Shown here piece by piece: positions 9,496 through 18,800 of a stretch of 64,000 nt of DNA; position 1 is the stretch's first letter; every line of letters begins with the position of its first letter. Below the pieces are notes generated by a model. The model was given only the letters and a program-made list of their open reading frames with translations. It did not search any database and had not been told where the DNA came from. A program made the position numbers and the translations under genes. The stretch comes from JAUIET01 sp039111475 (GTDB taxonomy: Bacteria > Pseudomonadota > Gammaproteobacteria > Pseudomonadales > JAUIET01), in assembly GCA_039111475.1 (NCBI GenBank), contig JBCCIP010000013.1:57835-121834 (forward strand). Reading direction: 5' to 3'.

Positions 9496-10245
9496 ATGAA
9501 AGTATTAGTAGCAGTTAAACGCGTTGCTGATTACAACGTAAAAGTACGTCCAAAAGGGGATGGCAGCGGGCCAGATCTGAACAACGTAAAAATGTCCATC
9601 AACCCATTCTGTGAAATCGCTGTTGAAGAAGCTGTTCGTCTCAAAGAGGCCGGCACGGCGAGCGAGATTATTGCCGTCTCGGTGGGGCCCAAGACGGCTC
9701 AAGAGCAAATTCGAACGGCTCTGGCACTCGGCGTTGACCGGGGTATTCTTGTCGAAACAGAAGAAGATGTTCAACCTTTGGGTGTTGCAAAGTTATTGAA
9801 CGAAATAGCCAAGCAGGAAGAAGCCCAGATCATTATTCTTGGTAAGCAAAGCATCGATGGTGACAACAATCAGACCGGTCAGATGCTGGCTGCACTTGGC
9901 AAGATGGGCCAGGGTACTTTTGCTTCTGAATTGAAAATTGAAGACGGCAAAGCCCAGGTAACCAGAGAAGTTGACGGCGGGTTGCAAACCATCAGTTTGA
10001 CGCTACCTGCAGTGGTTACCAGCGACCTGCGGCTTAATGAGCCACGTTATGCCTCTCTGCCTAACATTATGAAAGCTAAGAAGAAGCCGTTAGACGTGAA
10101 GACACCCGACGAGCTTGGCGTGAATGTGACACCCAGTGTCAAGTTAGTGAAGGTTGAGCCACCACCTGAGCGCCAGGCTGGCATCAAGGTTGAAAGCGTT
10201 GCGGAACTGGTGGATAAATTGAAGAACGAGGCGAAGGTTATCTGA
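9496..10245 (+). CDS. etfB: Electron transfer flavoprotein beta subunit
   Basis: 249 aa, cytosolic. With EtfA it forms the FAD- and AMP-containing heterodimer that carries electrons from acyl-CoA and other dehydrogenases to ETF-QO. MKVLVAVKRVADYNVKVR is the typical start; the AMP-binding loop with GKQSIDGDNNQTG and the LRLNEPRYASLPNIMKAKKK signature are present. Its stop and the etfA start overlap as TGATG, so translation is coupled. The 259 bases to the divergent ETF-QO gene hold the promoters; TTGACC at 9398-9403 is a possible -35 but no good -10 follows. Confidence 0.96.
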   Translation: MKVLVAVKRVADYNVKVRPKGDGSGPDLNNVKMSINPFCEIAVEEAVRLKEAGTASEIIAVSVGPKTAQEQIRTALALGVDRGILVETEEDVQPLGVAKLLNEIAKQEEAQIIILGKQSIDGDNNQTGQMLAALGKMGQGTFASELKIEDGKAQVTREVDGGLQTISLTLPAVVTSDLRLNEPRYASLPNIMKAKKKPLDVKTPDELGVNVTPSVKLVKVEPPPERQAGIKVESVAELVDKLKNEAKVI

Positions 10246-11174
10246 TGAGTATTTTAGTTATTGCAGAACACGATAATGCCAGTCTCAAAGCAGCGACGTT
10301 GAATGCTATTGCGGCGGCTACTGAAATTGGTGGCGACGTAGACGTGTTGGTTGCCGGTAAGGATTGTTCCGCCGCTGCCAATGAAGCCGCTCAAGCGTCT
10401 GGCGTTAGCAAAGTGCTTAGCGCTGACAATGCGGTTTATGAGCATCAACTGGCTGAAAATATGGCCCTGCTGATTGCAGACCTTGGTAAGAACTACACGC
10501 ACATACTTGCTCCGGCAACCACTAATGGCAAAAACACCATGCCCAGAGTGGCCGCGCTGCTGGACGTCGCCCAGATATCTGATATCACAGCTGTGATCAG
10601 TGCTGATACATTTGAGCGCCCAATCTACGCAGGAAATATCATAGCTACTGAGCAATCAGAAGACGCGATAAAGGTGGTTACTGTTCGCACCACGGGCTTT
10701 GATGGCGTTTCCGCTGAAGGCGGTTCTGCTTCCGTTGAAAGTGTTGATGCGGCGCATGATGCCGGTGTATCTACGTTCGTCGGTGAAGAAGTGGCTGTTT
10801 CTGACAGACCTGAGCTTACTTCGGCAAAGATTGTTGTTTCCGGTGGTCGCGGTATGCAAAACGGCGACAACTTCAAATTGATTGAAGCGGTAGCGGACAA
10901 GCTGGGCGCTGCTATGGGGGCTTCAAGGGCCGCTGTTGATGCTGGCTTCGTACCGAATGACATGCAAGTGGGACAGACGGGCAAGATTGTTGCACCTGAT
11001 CTCTACATTGCTGTTGGTATCTCCGGTGCGATTCAACACCTTGCAGGCATGAAAGACAGCAAAGTCATCGTTGCAATCAATAAAGATGAAGATGCACCTA
11101 TCTTCCAGGTTGCAGATTACGGTCTGGTTGCTGATTTGTTTCAAGCGCTGCCTGAGTTGGATGAAGCCCTGTAA
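10245..11174 (+). CDS. etfA: Electron transfer flavoprotein alpha subunit
   Basis: 309 aa, partner of EtfB and main FAD-binding subunit. The N-terminal half resembles the beta subunit. The C-terminal FAD domain has the GGRGMQ, GASRAAVDAGFVPNDMQVGQTG, APDLYIAVGISGAIQHLAGM and AINKDEDAPIFQVADYGLV segments that define EtfA. It overlaps etfB by one base and is followed by a clear terminator, so etfB-etfA is a two-gene operon. Confidence 0.97.
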   Translation: MSILVIAEHDNASLKAATLNAIAAATEIGGDVDVLVAGKDCSAAANEAAQASGVSKVLSADNAVYEHQLAENMALLIADLGKNYTHILAPATTNGKNTMPRVAALLDVAQISDITAVISADTFERPIYAGNIIATEQSEDAIKVVTVRTTGFDGVSAEGGSASVESVDAAHDAGVSTFVGEEVAVSDRPELTSAKIVVSGGRGMQNGDNFKLIEAVADKLGAAMGASRAAVDAGFVPNDMQVGQTGKIVAPDLYIAVGISGAIQHLAGMKDSKVIVAINKDEDAPIFQVADYGLVADLFQALPELDEAL

Positions 11175-11199
11175 GCTTCTGCCAAGTAGCCGGTCCCCG

Positions 11200-11230
11200 A
11201 AAACCCTGGCTTGTGCCGGGGTTTTTCTTT
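11200..11230 (+). terminator. Rho-independent terminator of etfBA
   Basis: AAACCCTGGC, loop TTGT, GCCGGGGTTT and then a T-rich run. The stem has about ten pairs including one G-T pair. It lies 26 bases after the etfA stop. Confidence 0.9.
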
Positions 11231-11280
11231 TTGGGCGTTTACTGTAGCCTTCCACCACTTAATCCTTGCGAGCTATTATC

Positions 11281-11892
11281 ATGCGTAACCTGATACTTAT
11301 CGTTGCATCACTGCTGGCGTTAATGGCGTGCAGCAGTAACATAACCGGCCTATCCAGTGAACAGCGCTCGCATGTGCTCAATAATGAGCAGAGTTACCTA
11401 CAGTTTGTCAGTGTGAAGAACAGCTTGATCGCCGAAACCCATCGCTTTTCCAGCCTATCGGGTTTCGTCACAGAAGGTGAGCGTGCTCAATTACAGGTGA
11501 ATCTGGTGTCGGTAGAAACCGGAATTCCTATTCGGAATGAGCGCATGCGTGAGCACCTTTTCAAGATTGCAGAATTTGCGACGGCAAATATCTCTTTGCC
11601 GGTGTCAGATCTTCAAACCGCTTCACTAAGGGCAGGGCAACAAATGACAGCGGATATTGCGGTATCTGTGGACCTTCACGGCAAGACCCAAACTGTGAGC
11701 AGCAAAGTTAGTATTACGCGCTTGGCTCAAGGTGGTCTTGTAGTTCAATCAATTGCGCCGGCAATCGTTAACGCCGCCAGCTTTGACATGACAGCTGGCG
11801 TGGACAAATTGCGCGAACTTGCTGGCCTTACCGCCATCAGTCAAGCCGTGCCGGTGTCATTTGCCTTGCAGTTTGATCCAGCGCCAATCTAG
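11281..11892 (+). CDS. YceI-like lipoprotein
   Basis: The ATG at 11281 gives 203 aa with a lipoprotein signal: hydrophobic stretch then LMAC, with Cys17 as the lipidated residue. A TTG five codons upstream is less likely. The mature part contains YLQFVSVKNSLIAETHRF, followed by LVSVETGIPIRNERMREHLF, the hallmark of the YceI-like lipocalin-fold domain that binds isoprenoid or amphiphilic ligands. The ligand here is unknown. Its end overlaps the convergent antiporter gene by four bases. Confidence 0.8.
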   Translation: MRNLILIVASLLALMACSSNITGLSSEQRSHVLNNEQSYLQFVSVKNSLIAETHRFSSLSGFVTEGERAQLQVNLVSVETGIPIRNERMREHLFKIAEFATANISLPVSDLQTASLRAGQQMTADIAVSVDLHGKTQTVSSKVSITRLAQGGLVVQSIAPAIVNAASFDMTAGVDKLRELAGLTAISQAVPVSFALQFDPAPI

Positions 11893-13058
11893 TCTCGGCG
11901 TAATCGATCAGAAACGGCAATTGGATTCGGTACGCTGAAGATCACGATATACGATGAGACAACGAAGGTATAAATAGCCGTTGCCTGAATGAGGTGAGAG
12001 GCCTCTGAGCCTATGAGTGAAGCAGCGATGGCCACTTGAGCGATCAACAGCGAAAACTCGCTGTTCTGACCCAGTCGTAAACCCACGTCCCAGGACAAGG
12101 CTTTTTTCTCGCTAAGCTGGCCCAATAGAACTCGGAACACCAATGGTTTGAGCCCAAGCATTAATGCGCCCAACACAAGTGCTGGGATGGCTACCTCGGC
12201 CAACATTCCCAGATTGAAACCGGCTCCCAGACTAAAGAAAAACAGTATCAGAAAAAAATCCCTAAGCGGGCGTAGCTGGTCGGCGATGTACAGCGCTATG
12301 GGACTGGTGGCGAGAGACACACCGCCAACAAATGCGCCAATCTCATGCGACAGGCCTACCAATTTGGCCAGCTCGGCCATGCCTAGACACCACCCAAGTG
12401 CGATGAGAAATATAAATTCATGTATGCGGTCAAAGCGCTGGATAATGGGCAGCAGTACGTACCGAACAAACGCATAGGCTACAGCCACTAATACGGGAGT
12501 GGCCAATGCGGCTTTGCCAAGGGCGTAATAATCCAGTACGCCAGATTCACCACTTAACAACACAATAAGTACAGTGATGGCCAGCAAGTCTTGCAACAAG
12601 AGCAAGCCAATCATCATTTCGCCCACCGGCTTATGATGCAGCACCGTTGTGGGTAACAGCTTGATTCCAATGATGGTGCTGGAAAACATCATCGCGGCAC
12701 CAATGATCGAGCTTTCCATTGCAGAGAAACCAAAGCTTATGGCAACGGTAAAGCCGGCCAGCGCAAATATCGCGCAGCTGATAATGGCCACCACAGTGGC
12801 TTTGCGCAAAATGTGCAAAAGGCTTTGGGGTTGCATGTCCAAACCGAGTAAGAACAACAAGAATACGATGCCAATCTTGGACACTTCGGTAATTAGATTA
12901 ACGTCGTTAATCAGTTGTAGACCATAAGGCCCAAGCAAGGCGCCCAAAACAATATAGGCGATGATTATGGGTTGCCGTGTGGCCAGTGCCAGTGTTGCGA
13001 GTACGGCAGCGCCAGTGAAGATTAGAAAGAACGAGTAGGTAAGTGTTTCCTGTTCCAA
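11889..13058 (-). CDS. CPA2-family cation:proton antiporter
   Basis: 389 aa, about 12 membrane helices with almost no soluble tail, so only the Na+/H+ exchanger domain is present, without the TrkA-N domain of KefB/KefC. FLLFLLGLDMQP and the SLGAGFNLGM region match monovalent cation:proton antiporter-2 proteins. The start is a TTG at 13058; no ATG or GTG lies upstream in frame and later Met codons fall inside the membrane region. It lies 14 bases after DUF934 and is probably in the nitrite/sulfite reductase operon. Substrate ion is unknown. Confidence 0.85.
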   Translation of the reverse strand: MEQETLTYSFFLIFTGAAVLATLALATRQPIIIAYIVLGALLGPYGLQLINDVNLITEVSKIGIVFLLFLLGLDMQPQSLLHILRKATVVAIISCAIFALAGFTVAISFGFSAMESSIIGAAMMFSSTIIGIKLLPTTVLHHKPVGEMMIGLLLLQDLLAITVLIVLLSGESGVLDYYALGKAALATPVLVAVAYAFVRYVLLPIIQRFDRIHEFIFLIALGWCLGMAELAKLVGLSHEIGAFVGGVSLATSPIALYIADQLRPLRDFFLILFFFSLGAGFNLGMLAEVAIPALVLGALMLGLKPLVFRVLLGQLSEKKALSWDVGLRLGQNSEFSLLIAQVAIAASLIGSEASHLIQATAIYTFVVSSYIVIFSVPNPIAVSDRLRRD

Positions 13059-13072
13059 GCTGGCAATCTTTT

Positions 13073-13579
13073 TTATTGCTCGCGTCTTGCGAACAATGGC
13101 TTTGGTTGGTCTTGCGCGGCCTGATACGCAACGCTGATAGACGATTTTTGCAAGAATGCTGCCTCGGTACTCGTGTCGCCCCGAAGTTCAAAAGCGTCAA
13201 AACCGCATCGTGACATGTAATGCAATTGATCGGGTAACACATCTCCAATGGCGCGCACTTCGCCTTTATACCCTAGCTGACGAAGCCGGCGTGCATAGCT
13301 GTACGCTCTGCCGTCAGAAAATACCGGGAAGTTTATGGCGATCATGGGCAATTGCTCTAAGTCCGCTAGCAAAGGCTCTGGCTCTTGTTCGCTATCAAGC
13401 CATACCGCACAATCGCCTCGTACCAATAACTGCTCGCGCTTCTCAACCCACAGTAACAAAGGCAGTACTATTAAGCCGGCGCCTGGGTACTCTGTGGCCT
13501 CTTTATCCAGAAAAATCCAGCCATCTGTTTCCATCAGCTGCTCATCTTTTATCAGCAAGGCTTGACTGGCGTCAGGCAT
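13073..13579 (-). CDS. DUF934 protein paired with siroheme reductase
   Basis: 168 aa, soluble. The ATG at 13579 has AAGGAG seven bases upstream; a GTG at 13585 would be too close to that site. The conserved part is AINFPVFSDGRAYSYARRLRQ...GEVRAIGDVLPDQLHYMSRCGFDAF, which defines DUF934. In proteobacteria this family is nearly always next to the CysI-like reductase, as here, where the reading frames overlap by eight bases. Its role is thought to be assimilatory sulfur metabolism but has no established mechanism. Confidence 0.87.
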   Translation of the reverse strand: MPDASQALLIKDEQLMETDGWIFLDKEATEYPGAGLIVLPLLLWVEKREQLLVRGDCAVWLDSEQEPEPLLADLEQLPMIAINFPVFSDGRAYSYARRLRQLGYKGEVRAIGDVLPDQLHYMSRCGFDAFELRGDTSTEAAFLQKSSISVAYQAAQDQPKPLFARREQ

Positions 13580-15227
13580 ATACACGCTCCTTGAAGGGCG
13601 CCAAGCCTACTCGTCTATAGGTATCAATGAACAGCTCTTCATCGCTGCGCAGCTCCACATAGGTATTAATAATGGTGTCCATGACGTCTGGTAACTGTTC
13701 TTGCGAGAATGATGGCCCAAGAACGTTACCTAGCGATGCGTCAGTGTCTGAGCTGCCGCCTAATTGCACTTGGTAAAACTCTTTGCCTTTTTTGTCCACG
13801 CCAAGTATGCCTATATGACCCACATGATGATGGCCGCAGGCATTCATGCAGCCCGAAATATTCAAGTCCAGTTCGCCTATGTCATGCAAGTAATCGAGGT
13901 CATCAAACCGTCGCTGGATTGATTCGGCAATGGGGATGGACTTGGCGTTCGCCAGCGAGCAAAAATCGCCTCCAGGACAACATATCATGTCAGTCATCAA
14001 ACCGATGTTAGGCGTTGCTAATCCAATGGCTCTGGCATCTTCCCACAATTTAAACAAATCGCTTTGCCGTACATCGGCAAGAATCAGGTTTTGTTCGTGG
14101 CTTACTCGAAGCTCAGCAAATGAATATTTGTCTGCAAGCTCTGCCACCGCGTGCATCTGTTCGTCCGTGGCATCGCCCGGTGCGATGCCGGTAGGTTTCA
14201 GTGACAGAGTGACGGCTGCGTATCCTGGCTGTTTGTGAGGCTGAATGTTTCGACGCAGCCAGTTTCTGAACGCTTTGTTTTCGCTGGCTTGCCTTTCTAA
14301 TAACTGCGTGGATTCTTCAGCGTTAAGTGTTTCATAGTCAGGTGCTGTGAAGAAAGACTTCATACGCTCAAATTCACTGTCAGGCACGGTCATCTCGCCG
14401 TCTTTGAGCAACTCAAATTCCTGGTCAACTTTTTCTCTGAATGTATCAACGCCGAGCGCTCGGACCAAAATTTTGATGCGCGCTTTGTATTTGTTATCCC
14501 GCCGACCTAGCTGATTGTATACACGCAATACGCTATCGAGATAGGACAGTAAGTGTTTGCGCGGGAGAAACTCACAGATGGTTGAGCCAATCACTGGTGT
14601 ACGTCCCAGCCCTCCACCAACCAGGACTTCGAAACCTGTTTCACCGGCTTCATTATGTTTCAATCGCAAGCCAATATCATGCACGTGCACTGCGGCCCTG
14701 TCTTGTTCAGAAGCGCACACAGCTATCTTGAACTTACGGGGCAAGAATGCGAATTCTGGATGAAGTGTGGACCATTGGCGAATCAATTCACAATACGGTC
14801 TTGGGTCTTCGAATTCATCGGCCGCCACGCCAGCAAACTGATCCGTGGTGGTATTGCGAATGCAGTTGCCGCTGGTTTGTATCGCATGCATCTCTACTTT
14901 GGCGAGCTCGGCGAGGATGTCCGGGACTTCTTCCAGCTTAGGCCAGTTCAGCTGCATATTTTGCCGGGTACTGAAATGCCCGTAGCCTTTATCGTATTTG
15001 CAGCTGATATCAGCCAGAGCATGTAACTGCCTGGAAGAGAGCATGCCGTATGGAATCGCAATGCGTAGCATAGGTGCGAGACGCTGAATGTATAAACCAT
15101 TCTGTAAACGAATCGGTAAGAACTCTGCCTCGCTGATTTCCCCAGCCAGATACCGATTCGTTTGATCACGATATTGTTCCACGCGTTCTGAAACGAGGGT
15201 GTGATCGTAATGGTCGTAGACGTACAT
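13572..15227 (-). CDS. Siroheme nitrite/sulfite reductase (CysI-like hemoprotein)
   Basis: 551 aa, cytosolic, reduces sulfite to sulfide (or nitrite to ammonia) with six electrons. The two-repeat ferredoxin-like and siroheme/4Fe-4S arrangement is visible: C417-x5-C423 in CCPGGDFC and C460-x3-C464 in SGCMNACGHHH bind the coupled cluster and siroheme. FSTRQNMQLNW and TSGNCIRNT are further signatures. Start ATG at 15227. The adjacent DUF934 gene favours assimilatory sulfite reduction over nitrite reduction; the two substrates cannot be told apart from motifs alone. Confidence 0.92.
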   Translation of the reverse strand: MYVYDHYDHTLVSERVEQYRDQTNRYLAGEISEAEFLPIRLQNGLYIQRLAPMLRIAIPYGMLSSRQLHALADISCKYDKGYGHFSTRQNMQLNWPKLEEVPDILAELAKVEMHAIQTSGNCIRNTTTDQFAGVAADEFEDPRPYCELIRQWSTLHPEFAFLPRKFKIAVCASEQDRAAVHVHDIGLRLKHNEAGETGFEVLVGGGLGRTPVIGSTICEFLPRKHLLSYLDSVLRVYNQLGRRDNKYKARIKILVRALGVDTFREKVDQEFELLKDGEMTVPDSEFERMKSFFTAPDYETLNAEESTQLLERQASENKAFRNWLRRNIQPHKQPGYAAVTLSLKPTGIAPGDATDEQMHAVAELADKYSFAELRVSHEQNLILADVRQSDLFKLWEDARAIGLATPNIGLMTDMICCPGGDFCSLANAKSIPIAESIQRRFDDLDYLHDIGELDLNISGCMNACGHHHVGHIGILGVDKKGKEFYQVQLGGSSDTDASLGNVLGPSFSQEQLPDVMDTIINTYVELRSDEELFIDTYRRVGLAPFKERVYA

Positions 15228-15399
15228 TCTGCGGCGTTCTTGTATGCGGCTTTCGGAGTATGCGTGGACGCCATTTAAGCATCGCCAACGCGTCGAAATA
15301 ATACCGTATGCAGGTATAAAAGCCCATTTAATTCAGTGGTTTAATTCAATGTCTAAGCACGGTTAGTTATAAGCTTAAAGCCAAACGGAAATATGCCAG

Positions 15400-15429
15400 T
15401 GGAACGATACAGAGCTGCATTGCTATAAT
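15400..15429 (+). promoter_or_regulatory. Extended -10 promoter for the 40-aa membrane protein
   Basis: A perfect extended -10, TGCTATAAT, lies at 15421-15429, with a weak -35 (TGGAAC, 15400-15405) 18 bases upstream. The predicted transcript starts near 15436 and runs into the small ORF at 15500. The 272 bases between the reductase start and this ORF hold nothing else I can identify. Confidence 0.6.
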
Positions 15430-15499
15430 CTGCTCAACGATAATGCTCGGCTTGCTTAGGACTTTCCAGGTTATGCCGTTACCAACTTAGGAATATAAA

Positions 15500-15622
15500 A
15501 TGGATTCTCAAGAACCTCAGCGCGAACCCGATTCGTCCGACAGCGCCGCCGATGCTATGGCTGCCGTAGCCCTGATTACTCTGTTTGTAGTGACCGTAAC
15601 GTTTTGGGTAGCGGGTCAGTAG
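15500..15622 (+). CDS. Small single-span membrane protein, 40 aa
   Basis: ATG at 15500 with TTAGGA about six bases upstream, stop TAG at 15620-15622. The first 20 residues are acidic and polar (MDSQEPQREPDSSDSAADAM); the rest is one hydrophobic helix (AAVALITLFVVTVTFWVAG) ending in GQ. I do not recognise a family. A perfect extended -10 upstream and a Shine-Dalgarno support real expression. It converges with the DUF2970 gene and overlaps it by seven bases. Confidence 0.6.
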   Translation: MDSQEPQREPDSSDSAADAMAAVALITLFVVTVTFWVAGQ

Positions 15623-15843
15623 TCGGCCAGGAACACGTTGACCAGTAAGACGATACTGCCAACAAAAATAACCGTAAATACGACGCCGCCCACTATGAAC
15701 GGCATGAAGCTGTTCTGGGCGAAATCACGTTGTCTGTTTTTGCTGCTTTGTACACCTAGCGCGCCGGCCAGCACACTGCCCACCACCTGAAAAAAGCTCA
15801 GTTTCTCAACGTTTTGTTGCTCACCGCTAGCATCATCGGTCAT
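15616..15843 (-). CDS. DUF2970 family small membrane protein
   Basis: 75 aa. The segment FQVVGSVLAGALGVQSSKNRQRDFAQ followed by one membrane helix (FIVGGVVFTVIFVGSIVLLVNVFL) is typical of DUF2970, a family of short inner-membrane proteins of unknown function in beta- and gammaproteobacteria. It starts 48 bases downstream of the metH stop on the same strand, so it may share its transcript. Confidence 0.82.
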   Translation of the reverse strand: MTDDASGEQQNVEKLSFFQVVGSVLAGALGVQSSKNRQRDFAQNSFMPFIVGGVVFTVIFVGSIVLLVNVFLADY

Positions 15844-15891
15844 GGTCTACTCGCTTAAATCAGCTCTCAGCTCTCAATTTTCAAATAGCGT

Positions 15892-18800
15892 TCAAGTATC
15901 ATAACTCAAATTAGGTCTTAGCCAGCGCTCAAGCTGATCCACGGCCACTCCTTTTCGTGCGGCAAGATCTTCGATCTGGTCTCTATCCACTTTGCCAATG
16001 GCAAAATAGCGAGCATCCGGGTGTGAGTAATAAAAACCTGACACTGAAGCAGCCGGCGTCATGGCGAAATGCTCCGTAAGCGCAACGCCTATGTTCTTTT
16101 CGGCATCAAGTAAATCGAACAGAGTGCGCTTTTCCGAATGATCGGGGCAGGCCGGGTAACCCGGTGCTGGTCTGATGCCCTGATATTTCTCCTTGATCAG
16201 CTCTTCGTTGCTGAGCGACTCATCGGTGGCATACGACCAGAATTCAGTGCGTACTCGCTTGTGCAAATACTCTGCACACGCCTCGGCCAAGCGGTCAGCA
16301 AGCGCTTTGATCAGAATGGAATTGTAGTCGTCCAGTTGCGCATCAAACTCGGCCACCATCGCATCACAACCCAGTCCGGCAGTAACCACAAACGCGCCTA
16401 CATAATCTATCTTGTCAGAACCCTGGGGTGCTACGAAATCAGCGAGACTGTAATTTGGTTTGCCATCTACCTTATCAGTTTGCTGGCGCAGGTGATGCAG
16501 CGTGGCTACCTCGGAGTCGCATTGTTCAGTATTGAAAAGCGTAATATCGTCGCTATTCGACTGCGCCGGCCAGAAGCCGAATACAGCCTTCACCTGCAAA
16601 CGCTTGTTGTCGATAATGTCTTTCAACATAGCTTGAGCATCCGCAAACAGGTTAGAAGCTGCTTCGCCCACTACCGGGTCTTTAAGTATTTTTGGGTATT
16701 TGCCCGCCAATTCCCAAGTGATAAAAAAGGGTGTCCAGTCTATGGTGTCCAACAAGTCCTCAACCGCAATGTCATCCATAACACGAACGCCAATAAAGTC
16801 GGGGGCAGGCGGGCTGTAGTTACTCCAGTCCGGCTTGAAACGACGTGCCAGGGCATTGGAATAACTCAGTCGTTTGCTCTTTTGCTTGCGATTAGCGTTA
16901 CGCTCTCTAAGTGCCGCGTATTCTTCCCTGCGATCATCGACAAAGCCGGCTTTCATCTCACTGTTCATCAGCTGTGATACCACTGACACACTTCGTGACG
17001 CATCAGGCACGTAGGTGGCTATATTGTTTTGGTATTGAGGTTCGATCTTGACTGCTGTATGCGCTTTTGATGTTGTGGCACCACCAATCAACAACGGCAG
17101 GGTTTTTCCCAGTCGTTGCATTTCGCTGGCAACGTGCACCATTTCGTCAAGCGATGGAGTGATCAAGCCGCTGAGGCCAATCAGGTCGACTTGTTGTTCT
17201 TCAGCAACCTCGAGTATTTTTTCGCAGGGCACCATTACACCGAGATCAATCACTTCATAGTTATTGCATTGAAGCACAACGCCTACAATGTTTTTGCCGA
17301 TGTCATGAACGTCACCTTTTACGGTGGCCATTAGTATTTTGCCGTTGCTGTCACTGGCGGAATCAATACCACTGGCCGCTTTTTCTTCTTCAATGTAAGG
17401 CAGCAAATAAGCGACCGCTTGTTTCATTACTCGTGCGCTTTTTACTACCTGGGGCAAGAACATCTTGCCCGCTCCGAAAAGGTCGCCAACCACGTTCATG
17501 CCATCCATCAGCGGACCTTCAATCACCTCTATGGGTTTATCTACTTGCTGGCGCATTTCCTCCGTATCTTCTTCAATATATTGAGAAACTCCCTTAACAA
17601 GCGCATGCTCCAGACGCTTCGCCGCGTCAGACTCTCGCCAGCTCAAATCTTCAACGGTTCGTTGAGCGCCGCTTCCCGAATAATCATTGGCAATTTCGAG
17701 TAGTCTTTCAGTCGCATCGTCACGGCGGTTCAACACTACGTCTTCGACTCGTTCACGAAGTTTCGCAGGAATATCTTCATAAATGGCAAGTTGACCAGCA
17801 TTCACAATGCCCATGGTCAAACCTTCGCGAATCGCGTGAAAAAGAAACACGGCGTGAATGGCTTCTCTAACCGGATTGTTACCGCGGAAAGAGAACGACA
17901 CATTGCTCACGCCACCAGAGATTAAGGCATGCGGCAGATTTTTCTTTATCCAGGCACTGGCCTCAATAAAGTTCACAGCGTAAGGGTTGTGTTCTTCTAT
18001 GCCCGTAGCGATGGCAAATATGTTAGGGTCAAAAATAATGTCGGCTGGACTAAAGTCAAGCTTGTCGACCAGGATGCGATAAGAGCGCTCACAAATCTCG
18101 ATTTTACGTTGCAGGGTATCGGCCTGACCATCGGTATCGAAGGCCATGACAATAACAGCGGCACCGTAGCGTTTGCACAGACGCGCTTGCTCTATAAATG
18201 CCTCTTCGCCTTCTTTCATGCTGATCGAGTTGACCACGCACTTGCCCTGGGCACACTTCAGCCCGGCCTCTATAACGCTCCATTTTGACGAGTCAATCAT
18301 CAATGGTACCCGGCTTATCTCGGGCTCTGAGGCAATCAAGTTAAGAAACGTCACCATGGCCTGCTCGGAATCCAGCATGCCTTCATCCATATTCACATCG
18401 ATGACTTGTGCGCCATTGCGTACTTGCTCTGCCGCAACATCCAACGCTGTTGCGTAGTCGCCCTCAAGAATAAGACGCGCAAATTTTGCCGAACCAGTGA
18501 CATTGGTGCGCTCACCAACGTTAACGAACAGGGAATTCTGATCAATAACAAATGGCTCAAGTCCGCTGAGTCTGCAAGCAGGCTCAAATTCGGGCACTTC
18601 GCGCGGCTGAATCTGTTCAAGCTGCTCCGCAATTAATCGGATGTGCGCTGGCGTGGTGCCGCAGCAACCGCCAAGAATATTCACCAGGCCGCTGTTCGCA
18701 AATTCGGTAACAATCTCGGCCATTTCCTCAGGCGTTTGGTCGTACTCGCCAAATTCGTTGGGCAGTCCGGCGTTTGGGTGTGCACTGACAAAAGTGTCGG

